DNA from: Sialis fuliginosa
Taxonomy: Eukaryota; Arthropoda; Insecta; Megaloptera; Sialidae
Direction: 5' to 3'
Length of the DNA stretch: 64,000 nt
Assembly: GCA_961205875.1 (NCBI GenBank)
Contig: OY540815.1
Coordinates: 4,092,001-4,156,000, forward strand
Shown here: one piece after another, positions 23,826 through 35,490 of the stretch
Position numbering within the stretch: the first letter of the stretch is position 1
How the letters are laid out: the number at the start of each line of letters is the position of its first letter
Notes under the pieces: model-generated
What the model was told of the DNA's origin: nothing
The model's input: the letters and a program-made list of their open reading frames with translations, nothing else
Databases searched by the model: none
Position numbers and translations under genes: made by a program

Positions 23826-24545
23826 TTCCGTAAAAAACTAGGAACTCTTATAGATTCGGTCTGTATGTCTTGAAAAAATAATTTTTGGACCTACCCATAG
23901 ACTAAAAAGTATATAATTAAATTTTTTTTTCTATTTACCCCTATTGGTCTACTAAATTTAAATTTTCTTTCAAGGTCATTATCAAAGCGTCTCCCACCCT
24001 CTAATTTCTAAATTATTGTTGCAAAAAATCTGTAAAAAAAAATCCATAATGTAGCTTGTAATTAGTACATTCAATGAAAATTATAACATTGAAGCAAAAC
24101 TAGTTTTTTTATATATAGATTAGGTACATCTTTCGTCTACATCAGTAGTCACCAAACTTTTCGAGAAACGGGTCGGATCGAATTTTTTTCAAACATGGGG
24201 AACCGGACGAAAAATATTCTTGTTGGAATCCTATTAGAACATTTATTTACATGTGCAATTAGCTATGTAAATAGAGTATATATCGAAAATAATGGAAATA
24301 TCTATTCAAATGTAGATAAATACACATATTTACATAAAATCCTTAAATTATCTTATATTTATAAAAAATATTTATATATAAAAATCAGGGGTCGAATAAA
24401 AAACTTTGGAGGGCCGGATCCGGCCCGCGGGCCGTAGTTTGGTGACCGCTGATCTACATGAAATAGCTCTTGATACGTATCAAATACAGAATGTTAGCTG
24501 AAGCTTCGGATTCCTATTAAGTGCGTGCCCAACACGCACTTGGCC
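23826..24545 (-). repeat. Dispersed family A, copy interrupted by a hAT element
   Basis: The plus strand has ttccgtaaaaaactaggaac, the ttcaatgaaaattataac block and the end gtgcgtgcccaacacgcac. Between catctttcgtc and acatgaaatagctcttgat it is split by the element at 24,143-24,451. Confidence 0.7.
24143..24451. mobile_element. hAT-type non-autonomous element, 309 bp
   Basis: The termini are CAGTAGTCACCAAACTTTT and, inverted, CAGCGGTCACCAAACTACG. The flanking 8-bp repeat is gtctacat at the left (24,135-24,142) and atctacat at the right (24,452-24,459). Family A copies elsewhere (for example near 16,960) show the joined target. A GC-rich ggccggatccggcccgcggg block lies just inside the right end. 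No transposase is present; an 80-codon frame over it is incidental. Confidence 0.85.
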
Positions 24546-24645
24546 GTTAGTATTACATATTTTATATTATGTTTACAAAATATAAGATCACACAGATTTA
24601 TATTGTTTTTTTTCCGGTAGTTTTCAATTGTTTTCCTAATATACA

Positions 24646-25277
24646 TTACAAATAATTCGGTCAAGACATACACGGGTGCATGCCATAAGGGTTCCGAAGT
24701 ACGTACTACGTGGACTGTTTGGAGCCGCAGGTGCATTTTTTAGTTAGAAATAAATATATAAATAGGGTCATATTCTAATAATAGAGACCTACATTTCGAC
24801 ACCCCATATGCCTAGATATGAAAGTAAAAATACAAAATTCTATGCATCCCTCCCTATTATTCCAAAATTTAAAATGATATTGTTGACTGTGGTATTTGTC
24901 TTCGGTAGTTCCACCAAAGCCTCGTTACCTAATTTTTTAAGATTTTTTGATCCAGTAGTTACCGAGTTAGGGGGGGTGGGGGACAAAATAAAATAAGATT
25001 TATAAAAAAATAAGAAAAAATGGCCAAATTCCACTGGTTTGGTTATACATATTGACGTTCCACATGCCTTGATATAAAAAAAAAATTTTTTTTGACTTAC
25101 TTTAGCCATTTCGCGCCCCCTCTGAAAAAATATTTTTTCAAAAAATTTTTACACGAAGGCATTATTTTAGATGTTCAGTAAAAATTATAGCTTACGATAT
25201 ATTTTACTTTAACTGAACAAGACGGACGGACTGACGGACGACAAAATGAGATTAATAGGGTTTCTTCGGAATGCTAA
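24646..25277 (-). repeat. Dispersed family B, inverted copy
   Basis: On the plus strand it starts with aattcggtcaagacatac and ataagggttccgaagtac, and ends with acaaaatgagattaataggg and ttcttcggaatgc. Blocks match the 5.5- and 13.4-kb copies throughout. Frames on both strands at 24,808-25,109 are repeat by-products. Confidence 0.7.
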
Positions 25278-25340
25278 AAACAACTTAAAATAAAAATAAT
25301 ACAATAAATATATATATTTTTCGTTTTCAGTTATTTTGAG

Positions 25341-25679
25341 CAGGGCTTCGAACCGGAACTGAACCGAAAACCGGAAAAATAGTTACTTTTTACCGGAACG
25401 AAACCAGGAACCGTACCGAAAAAAAAATATCGTTTTTTTCGGTTCGGTTCAGGGTTGTTCAGGGCTAACATACAAGTACCATAAAATGTTCTAAATTATG
25501 GTAGAAAATAAATTTTTAATACAAATAAAAAAAATTACAATTAATCAAACGGAGCTGAACCGAAACCCGAAAAAACCGTTATTATTTTCGGAATGAAAAC
25601 CGGAACCAAACCGATATATGTTTTTTTACTCGAACCGGAACGAAAACCGAAACGAAAAAAATAACGGTTCGAAGCCCTG
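25341..25679. mobile_element. hAT-type MITE made of ACCGGAAC-like microrepeats
   Basis: The terminal repeats are CAGGGCTTCGAACCG and its exact inverse CGGTTCGAAGCCCTG. The 8-bp duplication attttgag flanks both sides (25,333-25,340 and 25,680-25,687). The two ends of the interior are arrays of accggaac, gaaccgaaaacc and ggttcggttc words around a plain AT-rich middle. No coding capacity. Confidence 0.9.
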
Positions 25680-25687
25680 ATTTTGAG

Positions 25688-26675
25688 TCAAGCAGTTCTC
25701 AATGGTACTATAATAATATAACAAAAGTTTATAATTATTCGATTATTACAAAAATATTTTCATTGTAATACTAGTCTAATTTAATAATAGTCATTGTATC
25801 TAATAGTTCGGCTTTAAAAATATCTCACTCACTAGCGATTTAAAAAAATACACATAAAATGAAAAATCTAAGCAACTAAAGTTTCCTTTAAAAAGGTATG
25901 TGGAAAACTAAAAACATCTATAGAAGCTGATTACACAACTCATTGGATTTTATTGTATCAGGGAAACTTTGATTCAGAGCACGTTTCAAAAATGAGAATT
26001 TTCTAAACCTAATCAACAGAAACAGTTGTGATGGTTTAGGGATTTTTTCACATGGAACTAATTCAATTTTTACAGCATTTACCGACATGATTGTGGTTAT
26101 ATTATACAGAAAATATAATACGTTTCTTTCAACTGCAGGTATTCATGCAAGTTTTACTTGTTACATGACACTAAATCAATTATTCAATTAGGCAAAAATA
26201 AAAATAACAAGCCTTGGGGTGCAAGCCTTGAGGTCCACACAACAAACTTTCCCAACATGGTATGACTATCAATACGTAAATACTGATTATTTAGTGTTTC
26301 CATAATATAGTTTATATCAATATTTTAACAGTAGGGGTCTAAATTATCACTTAATACGCGTCTGGACTAATTGTTTAAATTGATTAATAATATTAATTTA
26401 ATTATTATTATATCGAAGGTTTTTAAGTATTTCAAAATATCGATTACCACCAAAATGAATTACATCTGATAAATCTTTTTCAAGAAATTCTGAAATCTAT
26501 TTTTGCAGTCTTCTTGTTCTAACAAAAAAACGGTTGGACTATTGGGAAGTTAAAAATACTTATTGTTAGTTTCTATTATTCTATTATTCCATATTATTAT
26601 TTGATATTGCCAATATCTTTTTTCATAAATTATAGCATGCAAGGGTATTAATTACATATTTTTAAAAATATGGAT
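25688..26675. other. AT-rich unassigned sequence
   Basis: The only local oddity is a short direct repeat (caagccttggggtg then caagccttgaggtcc) near 26,210-26,235. No elements or genes are recognised. Confidence 0.4.
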
Positions 26676-27187
26676 AAGTGCGAGTAGAACTTGCGCCCAT
26701 AGTGTTCCGTACAGTTATATAAAACTTAATTGTTGACAATTGTAAGTTACGTATAGACAATGAACTCTATTCCCTAAGCGTCTTTTTGTGTAGGCGTCTT
26801 TACGTAGACGCTGTATAAAAGAAACCGCAAAATTAAGTTTGACACGTAATATTTCCACAAAGAATTAAAAATTAATGATTTTCGAATTTTTGAGTCCTTC
26901 CTTCGTTCCAAATTTCAAGATTTTATTTCAACGGGAAGTAAGTAACCTATGGATTTTTAAAATCAGTCAGTGAGTCAGTATCAAAATTACACTTTGAAGG
27001 CCGTATCTTTATATTGCATTGAGTTATAACTTTGAATTTTTTTATGAACTATGAGGCTTACAATTAGTATTTGATATAAATTTCATTTTGATACCTGACA
27101 AAAATGATTTTATAGGACAACAAAGTTAATCTATAAAGGTTTCGTTTTTGTTTTTTTTAATTTTTTTTTTGGTACGGAACCCTAAAA
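26676..27187 (+). repeat. Dispersed family C, near-complete copy
   Basis: It starts ataagtgcgagtagaac and agtgttccgtacagtta, has the ctttacgtagacgctgta block, the gggaagtaagtaacc and cagtcagtgagtcag words, and ends ggtacggaaccctaaaaac. Like families A and B it opens and closes with GGTTCCG-type words in opposite orientation. Confidence 0.7.
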
Positions 27188-28067
27188 ACAACAATCCAAA
27201 TATCGAAACGTAATCCTATTTAACAGTTATGTTATGTATCATACATATTAATAATAATTTGTTTCGTATTCAGGTATTTGTTCTTGTATAATATAATATT
27301 TACACTGAAAATTTTAATGAAACTTTAAAAAATAAAATACTATGAATAATTTGAATTAAAATTTTTTCCTTCTTTCAGAAAGGAAATTCTCCACAGTTCA
27401 AACATGAAAACAAATTTTTGAATGTAATAATTAATGAATTAAATCTACTTGGTACCTACAATAAAATATATTTTTTATTTTCTCCACTAATTGTAATCGG
27501 AATTTTCTCAATTTTCGTTAAAATGTGTTTTACTTTGTATAAATTTTGTGGGTATTACATACAATTATGTACAAGATTTTCAGAGTTTCAGAGTTCAGTT
27601 ATTTTTGTATAAATATTTCCAATTACATTTTATATAGATATAATGAGATAAATACAACTTTTTGATATACTTAAGTTCTCCTTTCATCATATATTCTCTT
27701 CATTATTTCTTGAAAAGAGGAATAAATGACCTAATTATAAGAGATAATAGAAGCCTTAAGACAAACTCGTTAGATACTTTTAATAATGTTTTCTTTTAAA
27801 AGGGTTCTTGCGTTATACTATCTGATACTGCTACTTTTATAAATGTGATACATATATGTATGTATGTTACCAATTACATTTATAAAATATTACTACATTT
27901 TTATACTCCGTATCCATTTACATTAACGTTAATGAACCCGTAATTTTTTATTATACAGATTTGTAAAATCTGTTTAACAGGTTTCTTATATTTCTTTATT
28001 CATTAATTAAAAGAAAGCATCAACTTAATTCGTATTTCTTGTATTCCGATAAAAAAAGTTAAAATAA
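27188..28067. other. AT-rich unassigned sequence
   Basis: A 64-codon hydrophobic frame at 27,418-27,612 has no family resemblance that I recognise. Otherwise AT-rich filler. Confidence 0.4.
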
Positions 28068-28155
28068 TAATAAAAACGACTTCAAAAAAAAAAAAAAACT
28101 TTAAATATATAACGATTAAATTTAACAGTTTTTAAAGACGGTTTTCTTTTTTAAA
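28068..28155. mobile_element. Short uninterrupted inverted-repeat element
   Basis: It has aaaaacgacttc with a poly-A run at the left and agtttttaaagacggtttt at the right. This is the same shell as 1,694-2,410 but without the 613-bp insert, so it gives an empty-site reference. Confidence 0.6.
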
Positions 28156-28594
28156 AGTTTTTTATTGGCTTGGCACCTACTTCAAAAACTTAATAATAGT
28201 ACTTTTCGTATATTTTTTAAGTTTTTTATTTTTTTCTTATAATGCCAGTCCTAAGCTTGGATAAAGTGTGAAGGAAAATTATAGGGCTGCAAATGTGACT
28301 GATACTTTAATAACGACTAGCTGTGCTCGCGGCTTCACTCGTGTGGACTACGGAATTATTGTTTAGGATTTTTGTAAAATATAGTTGAATTATTTTATAT
28401 CTTTTCACTCTACACAATTCTTTACTACATTATATTGTTCAATCTTTATTTTAACGGTTTAGGCAGCGTATTGCAAAAGAGCGCGGTGGCGGCACACTTT
28501 TTTCCGACTTGATTTACTATTATCGTCACTGGTTATTCCTTATGTTACCTAACGTAACAAAATATATATTAAAACCTGTACAAAGAAAATATCT

Positions 28595-29145
28595 AACGAG
28601 GAGAACGTAATAACTGCTTGCAGGTTGAAGGTATAAACGGGTATACTTGCTAGCCGACCGAACCCCAATTCTCGGGAAAAAGTACACAAACCACCAATAT
28701 TAATAACAAAACACGCTACAGGAATTTCACCGGGAACAATTTTAAAGATTTTCTCATTCATTTAAAAAAATTTATTCATTTACCAGACACAATATTCATC
28801 GATGAATAAAGACAGCGTTATTTCAACATACATTGACAAGAAACACTCGTGAAGTAATCTTCTACGGATATGGGTAAATGAAAAAAATAAAATTATATCG
28901 GGTTTTGAACCCGAGACGCAAAAGTGTGAAGCCGAGACGCTAGCCGCTGCACCGTCGCTTCGGTTGAACTCGATGCGCGCTAAAAGGCACGTAAGGAACG
29001 TCGAAAACTTTGACTGTCATTTTCTCGGAATCGGTTGAGTTTCGACGGATAAGACGAGACACGTGTTCGCTTATTTTGACCCCTCTTCCATCGAGCAAAG
29101 TTTCAGATAAATCGGAGCGTGGCACTTCTAACGTTCTCCTCGTAA
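28595..29145. mobile_element. TIR element carrying a tRNA-like segment
   Basis: The ends are aacgaggagaacgt and its inverse acgttctcctcgt; no host sequence of family G corresponds to what lies between. The interior is GC-richer than its surroundings and has a tRNA-like block on the minus strand at 28,893-28,972. Overlapping frames on both strands at 28,940-29,258 show no domain. The superfamily is not evident. Confidence 0.5.
28893..28972 (-). ncRNA. tRNA-derived (SINE-like) segment, not a functional tRNA
   Basis: The minus strand shows a box A-like stretch acggtgcagcggctagcg and a box B-like stretch ggttcaaaacc in the right order and spacing. The box B word sits in a perfect 5-bp T-arm (tcggg/cccga). 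No proper acceptor stem closes the structure and the anticodon arm is unclear. This is the signature of a polymerase III promoter from a tRNA-derived SINE head or degenerate tRNA pseudogene. Confidence 0.55.
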
Positions 29146-29587
29146 GAATTAAAAAAAAGTGGTTTTTGAGTGATAAGTGCACTAACGGACAGACAGACAG
29201 ACAGAGAAACGTAGCGTTTAAAACATACATATATAAATGTGACGTCCGCAACTGTTGAATTTAAATTTACTGTAGGTATATGTAACAATGAGAAGGGTGG
29301 AACAGTTCCCTTCAAAGGGGTCAGATAAGATACAAAGACAGAAATATCTGTCAGTCACACAGTAGGTACCGTTATCGTTCTCTGTTCCTGTATTATTTCA
29401 ACACGGACAACCGATCCTAACAGCTCATCAAAAAACAAGCAGATTAATGTATAACTGTTCACACTTGTTATGATACAAAACAATTTCATAAATAATTTAA
29501 ACCAAAATTGTTTCTATGTTTACCGTAATTATATTCATCAATGAAAAAGGAATTATTTTAATATTTGAATATAATATTTTAATAATA

Positions 29588-29718
29588 ACTTTCCAGCAGA
29601 TTAATTCCAAAATAAATTTTCACAAAAAATGTTTCATGATTTCGAAGGCACTAAAATTGATATGGGTTGACTCTGAAAAGGTCCATTGATCGGTTTTTAG
29701 GTTTAATTAATTTTGTTT
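29588..29718 (+). repeat. Single arm related to the 54.5-kb palindrome
   Basis: The run ctttccagcagattaattcc, then atgtttcatgatttcgaagg and ggttgactctgaaaagg follows the left arm of the palindrome at 54,546-55,283 (ctttccagtggattatttcc, gttttgaaggggctaa, ggtgagcttagaaag). It stands here without its partner arm. Confidence 0.5.
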
Positions 29719-30095
29719 CCTCGCCATATCGAAGATACGAGAAGCTTTGTGATCTTTTTAAAATGAGAAAAAAAGTGTTCTTCGATTTAAAAAATTTTAA
29801 CTTGAGTTTTTCGTTTCAGGTCAAGATAAACACTTTTCGTTCCGTGTCTGTCTGTCTGTCCCCTGATTAACTACTGAAGCAATATTAATGAAACTTGGTT
29901 AGTTGGTTGGGTCTAGGTTGAGGACGGTCCCATTTCAAAATTATTAAAATCGAGAGAGGGGTGACACCCTCAAATGTTTATTTTTGAAGATATCTCAAGA
30001 AAGATACATGTTTAGTACAACGTTTGTTGATAATTAACTTTCTTCGGTGAATTTACCACGAGGATCACTGTGCATTTACTTGGCAGATGTTTTTT
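29719..30095 (-). repeat. Dispersed family D, inverted partial copy
   Basis: The plus strand reads catatcgaagatacgagaag, ttttcgttccgtgtctgtc, gaggacggtcccatttcaa and atcactgtgcatttacttgg, the reverse of the 21.2-kb copy. The block between the last two is shortened. Confidence 0.65.
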
Positions 30096-30833
30096 TTTAA
30101 TGTTAATTTTTTATGATATCCAAATAAAATAATTATAAAAAAAAACAGAACATGTTGCATTTTCAAATATTTTTTACTTTGTTATTTTGGAAAAGGGTAC
30201 TGTTTAAATTTAATTAAGTTTTAAGTATCATAAAAACTTATGCCAATTTTCGAACTTTTTTTTCCAGAAATGGGAACAGATATGTTCAGTTGATCATATA
30301 TTGTACATCTTTTATTAATAATAATAAATTAAACATAAGCTGAAGCTTTTAAATATTTTTAACACATGATTTTAAATAAAATTCATACTGTCTTTGAAAG
30401 AGTAATACGATAAGGTAATTTAAATAATTATATAATATCCTCCTTTAAAACATGTATCAGATAAAAAGGTTTGTTGGAAACCTTCATTTGTATTTGCATA
30501 CTATATTCCTATTTTAATATATACAAGTTTTATATTACATAATTTTAAAACAGTTCAGATTTTAATTTATGTCTGTATATCATACGAGAGTTATCGCAAA
30601 AAGATCCGAGAAAATTCGGAGTTGGGGTATTTCGTACCCAGAGGCAGGATCCCTAGTTTAAATTAAAGTTTAATTACTTTAATCTACATTAAAATGGTTT
30701 CTGCATATCCTTTTTGACATAAGAAAGAAAACTGGACATGCTAATTGACAAATTGGCGTGTTTTTTTTTAATTCAAAAAAATAATTCTCTATTTTCTGTT
30801 AGTGAAGATGTGTATTTTTTTTCTCTGTTTTTA

Positions 30834-31138
30834 TTATGCTCTACCACTTCGAGAAAGGTTTGAATGCAGCATAGTCATTTCGCGATCTCAATAAACTTTT
30901 TGGCGAAGGAACAATCAACAAAAGTCATGTTGAAATATGTTCATAGAAGATCAAATTGGGCGATACAAACCTCGTAGATGAAGATGGAAGAGGCCGACCA
31001 TCAAATTTCAACGATCAGGCACTTTTGGCAGCCATGGAAGAGGATGAGAGCTGGATGGATCCCCCACGAACTTTCCGACAGCAACAAAGCCGAACGTGTC
31101 CGAATTTAAATATTAAATGTTTTTATTGTTTTTGTTGA
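30834..31138 (+). pseudogene. Mariner transposase fragment, N-terminal HTH region
   Basis: The translation across 30,840-31,090, with one stop and at least one frameshift, reads RDLNKLFGEGTINKSHVE, then GDTNLVDEDGRGRPSNFND and QALLAAMEEDES. This fits the paired helix-turn-helix region of mariner transposases, which binds the terminal repeats; the GRPS linker is the telling word. No DDE catalytic part follows: the sequence turns AT-rich after about 31,100. No terminal repeats are visible. It is a fossil piece with a different lineage flavour from the mariner at 54.3-56.3 kb. Confidence 0.65.
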
Positions 31139-31955
31139 ATAAAATTTGTTTACAAAAAACTGCAATAATTATGTACCAATCCAATAGTATCGCATATTGT
31201 TACTATGTAGACGTTCCATAATGTAAATGTTCGTATTGTGAATTGATCTATAGTGTAAATCTCGTCCATTTTTACCATTTACTCCTATTTTTTTCGATCA
31301 ATCATGTTATGTTCGCGACAAAAATGACCGTTGTACATAGACGCGCTGACGGGGTTTTTCGAAAAGCGGGGAGTTTACAGAATCGAAGGTATCGTAAACG
31401 GACTACTTTGACATTGGGGGTTACTTAATACATAAAAACCTGTTTAAACGCGTACACAGCAAGCCAGGATGACTATAATCACATATAAATAATAGCTTTT
31501 GTTTGTGTGTCATATAACGCATGACTTTGGTTGCAGAACTAAAAATGAAATTGATTACTAATTACAAACCTAATAAAAGAAAACAATTAAAATTTTATAT
31601 TTCAAAATTTTCATCTTTCAAATAGTTGAGCAACAATTTCACGAAGGTAAAAACTAATAAAGTGTATTTTGATAAAAATTGATTTTCGATTTCTTTCATA
31701 ACCAATAATAATATTGCACTCATTTTGAACTAGGTGAAATAAAAAATTCCTTCAAAGAAATCATTTTTATTTTATTTTTTTATGTCAGACATCAAAAACT
31801 ATATATCGCCAAATAACACTTGGTAATTACATACATGTATAAGTCAGTATTGCCTTAAATTTTAGCCCGATCGGTTGATTAGAATTTTATTTCTGCTTCT
31901 TGTTTCGAGAAAAACGCATTTAAAGATTTAGTAACAGATGTTACACTAATACGGT
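31139..31955. other. AT-rich unassigned sequence
   Basis: A 61-codon frame at 31,243-31,428 includes a GC-richer tail (gacgcgctgacggggttt) but matches nothing that I know. Confidence 0.35.
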
Positions 31956-31956
31956 C

Positions 31957-32041
31957 AGTTCTCTTCAATGTGCTAATTATAGCACATAGAAGAGAATTGT
32001 AAATATAAATATTAACATAAATATTAATTTATGTTAATATT
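31957..32041. repeat. Two neighbouring small hairpins
   Basis: The first (31,957-31,999) pairs ttctcttcaatgtgct with agcacatagaagagaa. The second (32,009-32,041) pairs atattaacataaat with atttatgttaatat. No transcription signals are recognised around them. Confidence 0.7.
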
Positions 32042-32105
32042 TCGTCTACAATTTTTACAGTAAACTCTCAATATATTTTAATTTCAAAATACTATGTAAA
32101 ATAAA

Positions 32106-32867
32106 ACGGCCAAGTGAGTGTTGGGCACGCACATGATAGGTTTCCGTAGTCATTACGATTTATAAACAAGAGTTATTTCAATTCTTTTTATAAACTATTC
32201 TAACTACAGTGTTCGTTATAATTTTCATTGAAAGTACTAACTAAAGGCTACATTCTGGATATATTTTTTTAGATTTTTTGCATCGATAGTTTAGAAAGTA
32301 GAAGGGAGGAGGGGACGCTCTGATAACGACATTTAAATGTAAATATATCGTCGTGACTGAAGGGTTAAAATCAAAAGGTCATATTACATTTTTTGTTACA
32401 TTTTAGGAGACCTATCTAAAGATATCCCACTCAATGGGGTAAGTGAAAAAAAATTTGAGTACAATTTTCAGTCTATGAGAGGGGGCCTAAAATAATTTTT
32501 ACAGTGTTCGTTATAATTTTCAGTGGAAGTACTAAGTAAAAGTTACATTCTGAATTTTTTTCAGATTTTTTGAATAGACTGAAAGGTTAAAATCAAAATA
32601 TCATATAACATTTCTTATTGTATTTTAGGAGACACCCCACTTAATGGATTAAGTGAATTTTTTTTTTAATATACTTTTCAGTCTATAGAAAGGGGGTCCA
32701 AAAAAATTTTTTTTAAAAATCTTATCATCTTAGTTTCTGAGTTTTTAGTCTTCGTCCGTATACCAAATTTCACCTTAATCGGTCTAAAATTTTTGAGGAC
32801 GGCCGGACGAACGAACATGGCAAAACTATAAGGTCTTCTAGTTTTCTACAGAAACCTAAAAATCGAA
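32106..32867 (+). repeat. Dispersed family A, best plus-strand copy
   Basis: It runs from ggccaagtgagtgttggg to ttctacagaaacctaaaa. Inside, the blocks gttcgttataattttcat, aaatatatcgtcgtgactg and ccactcaatggggtaagtg occur, and the first half is partly duplicated (second copy from about 32,500). It ends with gaggacggccggacgaac. No coding sequence. Confidence 0.75.
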
Positions 32868-33594
32868 AATTTTAAGTCGTCATACCGCAATACTGTCTTA
32901 AATATTAAATTAATTTAACATCAGTAATCCAAAAAAAATTCTTGATAATCAAATTATCGTCCCGGGCCAGGCTAATTACTCAAGATGTGGCTTCTGAATT
33001 ATATCCGCACGTAAATTATTTTCTAACGAATTAACCGGATAAAAAATTTTATGCATAGTTTTGCAAATATAAATATGTAATTATAGAGCTGAGAAAAGTG
33101 GGAAGGATAAAATAGATGATATAATAAATTATAAAAATGAAATAGAGATACAGAGGGAGAGGAATAGAGAGAAGGAGAGAGGAATTAAAACCAACAGAAA
33201 ATAAAGGAAGTTATTTGTATATTTGGATATTTGCTTAGCGTTCTATTAGAATTTTATATAAAACAGTTAACTTTGTTGGGTTTTATATAAAATATGTGGA
33301 CGCATACCCACTACCTCCTCCTACACCACACACACTCTCTCTCTCTCACACACACACGCACAAAGCCTCATCTCCCGGTTTCATTTTCTTTATGTAGTAG
33401 TTATTAACGTGATGTTTAAACAGTGCCGGATTATTTTTTATTTTAACATTCTACTTATCATATATACCTAGTAGAGCTTATCATCACTTGATTATAGCTA
33501 ATTACTTTCCCGTGTTCTTGATTAGATTATTCACAACATGAGGTCTTAGTTACACAAGTGTTTATTATCTGAACCCCCATTGAAACATAGAGAT
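32868..33594. other. Unassigned sequence with microsatellites
   Basis: Purine-rich GA runs lie at about 33,135-33,182 and a mixed CT/CA microsatellite at 33,325-33,362. The rest has no recognisable features. Confidence 0.45.
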
Positions 33595-33595
33595 G

Positions 33596-34285
33596 TGCAA
33601 GATTCAGTATAAAACATACAAAAAACATCTGCCTAGTAAATGCTAAATTCACTAAAGGTAGTTAATCATTGAACTATTTTAGTAAACACCGATAAAGTAT
33701 TCATTTGAACTGTCATTGGATAACCATTTGATTTTTATTCAATTTTATTTAAAAATATTAACTCGAAATTTTTCTTACTACGTGCCTGATTATTTTTTAA
33801 TTTATTTTTAATTTTTTGACAGTTTCAATCTAAATCTAAATTTTTCCGCTATGCAAACGTCAAAAAAAAATAGCGATTTTTTAAAGCAAATTGAGATAAA
33901 TCTTTTTAAGAGAAAATTTTACACACGTGTGGTGACTTATTTTATAAAAAATCGAATGCTCTACAAAAAATAATTTATAAAATTTTCTCGTAACATGTGT
34001 CGTTCTTGAGATATCTTTAAAAAATGTTTTAGGATGTCACCACCCTCTTACATACGATTTTAAAATGGGACCATCCTCAAGCCAGACGTAACCAACCAAG
34101 TTTCATTAATATTGATTAAGTGGTTATGCGTGTGACAAGGATTCAGAAGACAGACAGGCAAAAACGAAAAGTGTTTGTCTTGACCTGAAACGGAATGATC
34201 AAGTAAAAATTTTGAATTTTATTTTTTTTACTTTAAAACGATCACAAAGCTTCTCGTTTCTCAATGGGCGAGAAAGCAATGTTTA
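33596..34285 (+). repeat. Dispersed family D copy
   Basis: It shows aacatctgcctagtaaat, ctaaaggtagttaatcattg, ctcgtaacatgtgtcgttc, gacaaggattcagaagac and acaaagcttctcgtttctc, in the same order as the 21.2-kb copy. The four-unit array at the centre is reduced to one. Confidence 0.65.
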
Positions 34286-34493
34286 TTTTATGTAATACCC
34301 GAACTCCACTGTGGTATTTCGAATTACGTTGTAAGACAATAGACATGATGTCAATAACAAAGTATCACTAAAATTATGATTTTAAATAATGAAATAGGTT
34401 AAAAAGATTCTAAAAAATGTATTTATTTTTATATTAAAAGCGAGATTAATATGATTTTTGTTAAAATAAAAACACAAAATACAGCAATCCACC

Positions 34494-34542
34494 ATGTTAG
34501 ATAAAACACCAGTCAGAATGGATGACATCAAGGCTAAGTAAA
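34494..34542 (+). other. Possible micro-exon, product unknown
   Basis: An acceptor-like aaaatacag precedes ccaccATG at 34,491-34,496, and the frame reads MLDKTPVRMDDIKA before a GTAAAC donor-like word at about 34,541. The ATG context and the non-AT-biased residues make it stand out. It is too short to identify and may be chance. Confidence 0.2.
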
Positions 34543-35490
34543 CATCATTTTTGTTTTATTAATATCTGCACTGTTTATTAATTATTTTGTGGTTTTAAAT
34601 TATCAATTTGCTCAGTTTTGTGTTACCAAAACTAAAACCGAGAAACGTTAGCGATGGAACAAGATTTAAATTATTATTATTGACAAGGAGTCTTTACATA
34701 GGCGTGATGTCAAAAATGCGCCATGACACCTGCGAGCGTTTTGTCGTCAAATTCAAAATTAGTTTTAAAAGAGTCAATTTTTGTGATTAAACCTTTATTT
34801 TCTGTAGAAATAAGTAATTTTTTTGGAAATAGGAGACACGTAAAATCATCAAAAAATAGTTTTTAAAAATTAGGCATCCTGCCTATTATAATTATATTTT
34901 AGGTCATAAAATTCTACATTTCAGACGTTTGGAGAAGCCTATTTCCTTCATGAAGAAAAAGCCGATTTAAGTCGCGTTTTCAATAATTCATCCTCGATCA
35001 ATATCTAAAACAAAAATTTCCTCGTTTTATAAATCTTAGAGGTTTTATTGAAACATATTTAGATATTTTGAAATATCCCATATTTTCATATTATATCCCT
35101 ACTGCAATTTTAATTATCGTTTAATTGTGATGACACGTATCAACCAACAAAATTTAAATCATTTACTAATTTTATCCAGGAGCTAAAATATTTTATAAAC
35201 AACATAAAATACGCAAATCCAACTCTGCCTGGAAAGACGGATAAATTAATGAGATGGGAAACAAAGATTCCATTTGAGCTGCAGAATCATATTTTTGGTT
35301 TGACGGTTTTGTTGAAATTAATTCTTCACTTCATTTTATTACTTTGTTAGGATATACGTACAATGTGGTTCTCGTAGATTTGCTTTTTACATATTATGAG
35401 AGATTTTCTCACAAGGGCTTGACACGTTTTTGGGTAATATGGTTCTTACATTCAATTATAATTGTTTAGTTTATTTATTGTACTACTAGC
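34543..35490. other. AT-rich unassigned sequence
   Basis: A 60-codon frame at 34,608-34,790 contains some balanced sequence (residues RHDTCERFVVKFKISF) but I recognise no domain. A slightly GC-richer patch at 35,215-35,290 is also unexplained. Confidence 0.35.

Larger units (their letters stand above)
28317..29228 (+). repeat. Dispersed family G, split by a TIR element
   Basis: The head (ctagctgtgctcgcggc) and the middle (ggaattattgtttagg, gcagcgtattgcaaaag) are followed, after the inserted element at 28,595-29,145, by ggtttttgagtgataagtgc and cactaacggacagacag. The insertion point lies in the block that reads agaacatatctatg in the 59.2-kb copy. Confidence 0.65.

Noticed and set aside
28893-28972. 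Functional tRNA gene
   Set aside because: Box A, box B and the T-arm are present, but the acceptor stem does not close and the anticodon arm is unclear; it is better explained as tRNA-derived.
28940-29258. Frames of 82 and 103 codons on both strands
   Set aside because: They cover a non-coding TIR element with a tRNA-like block and a family G tail; no domain is visible.
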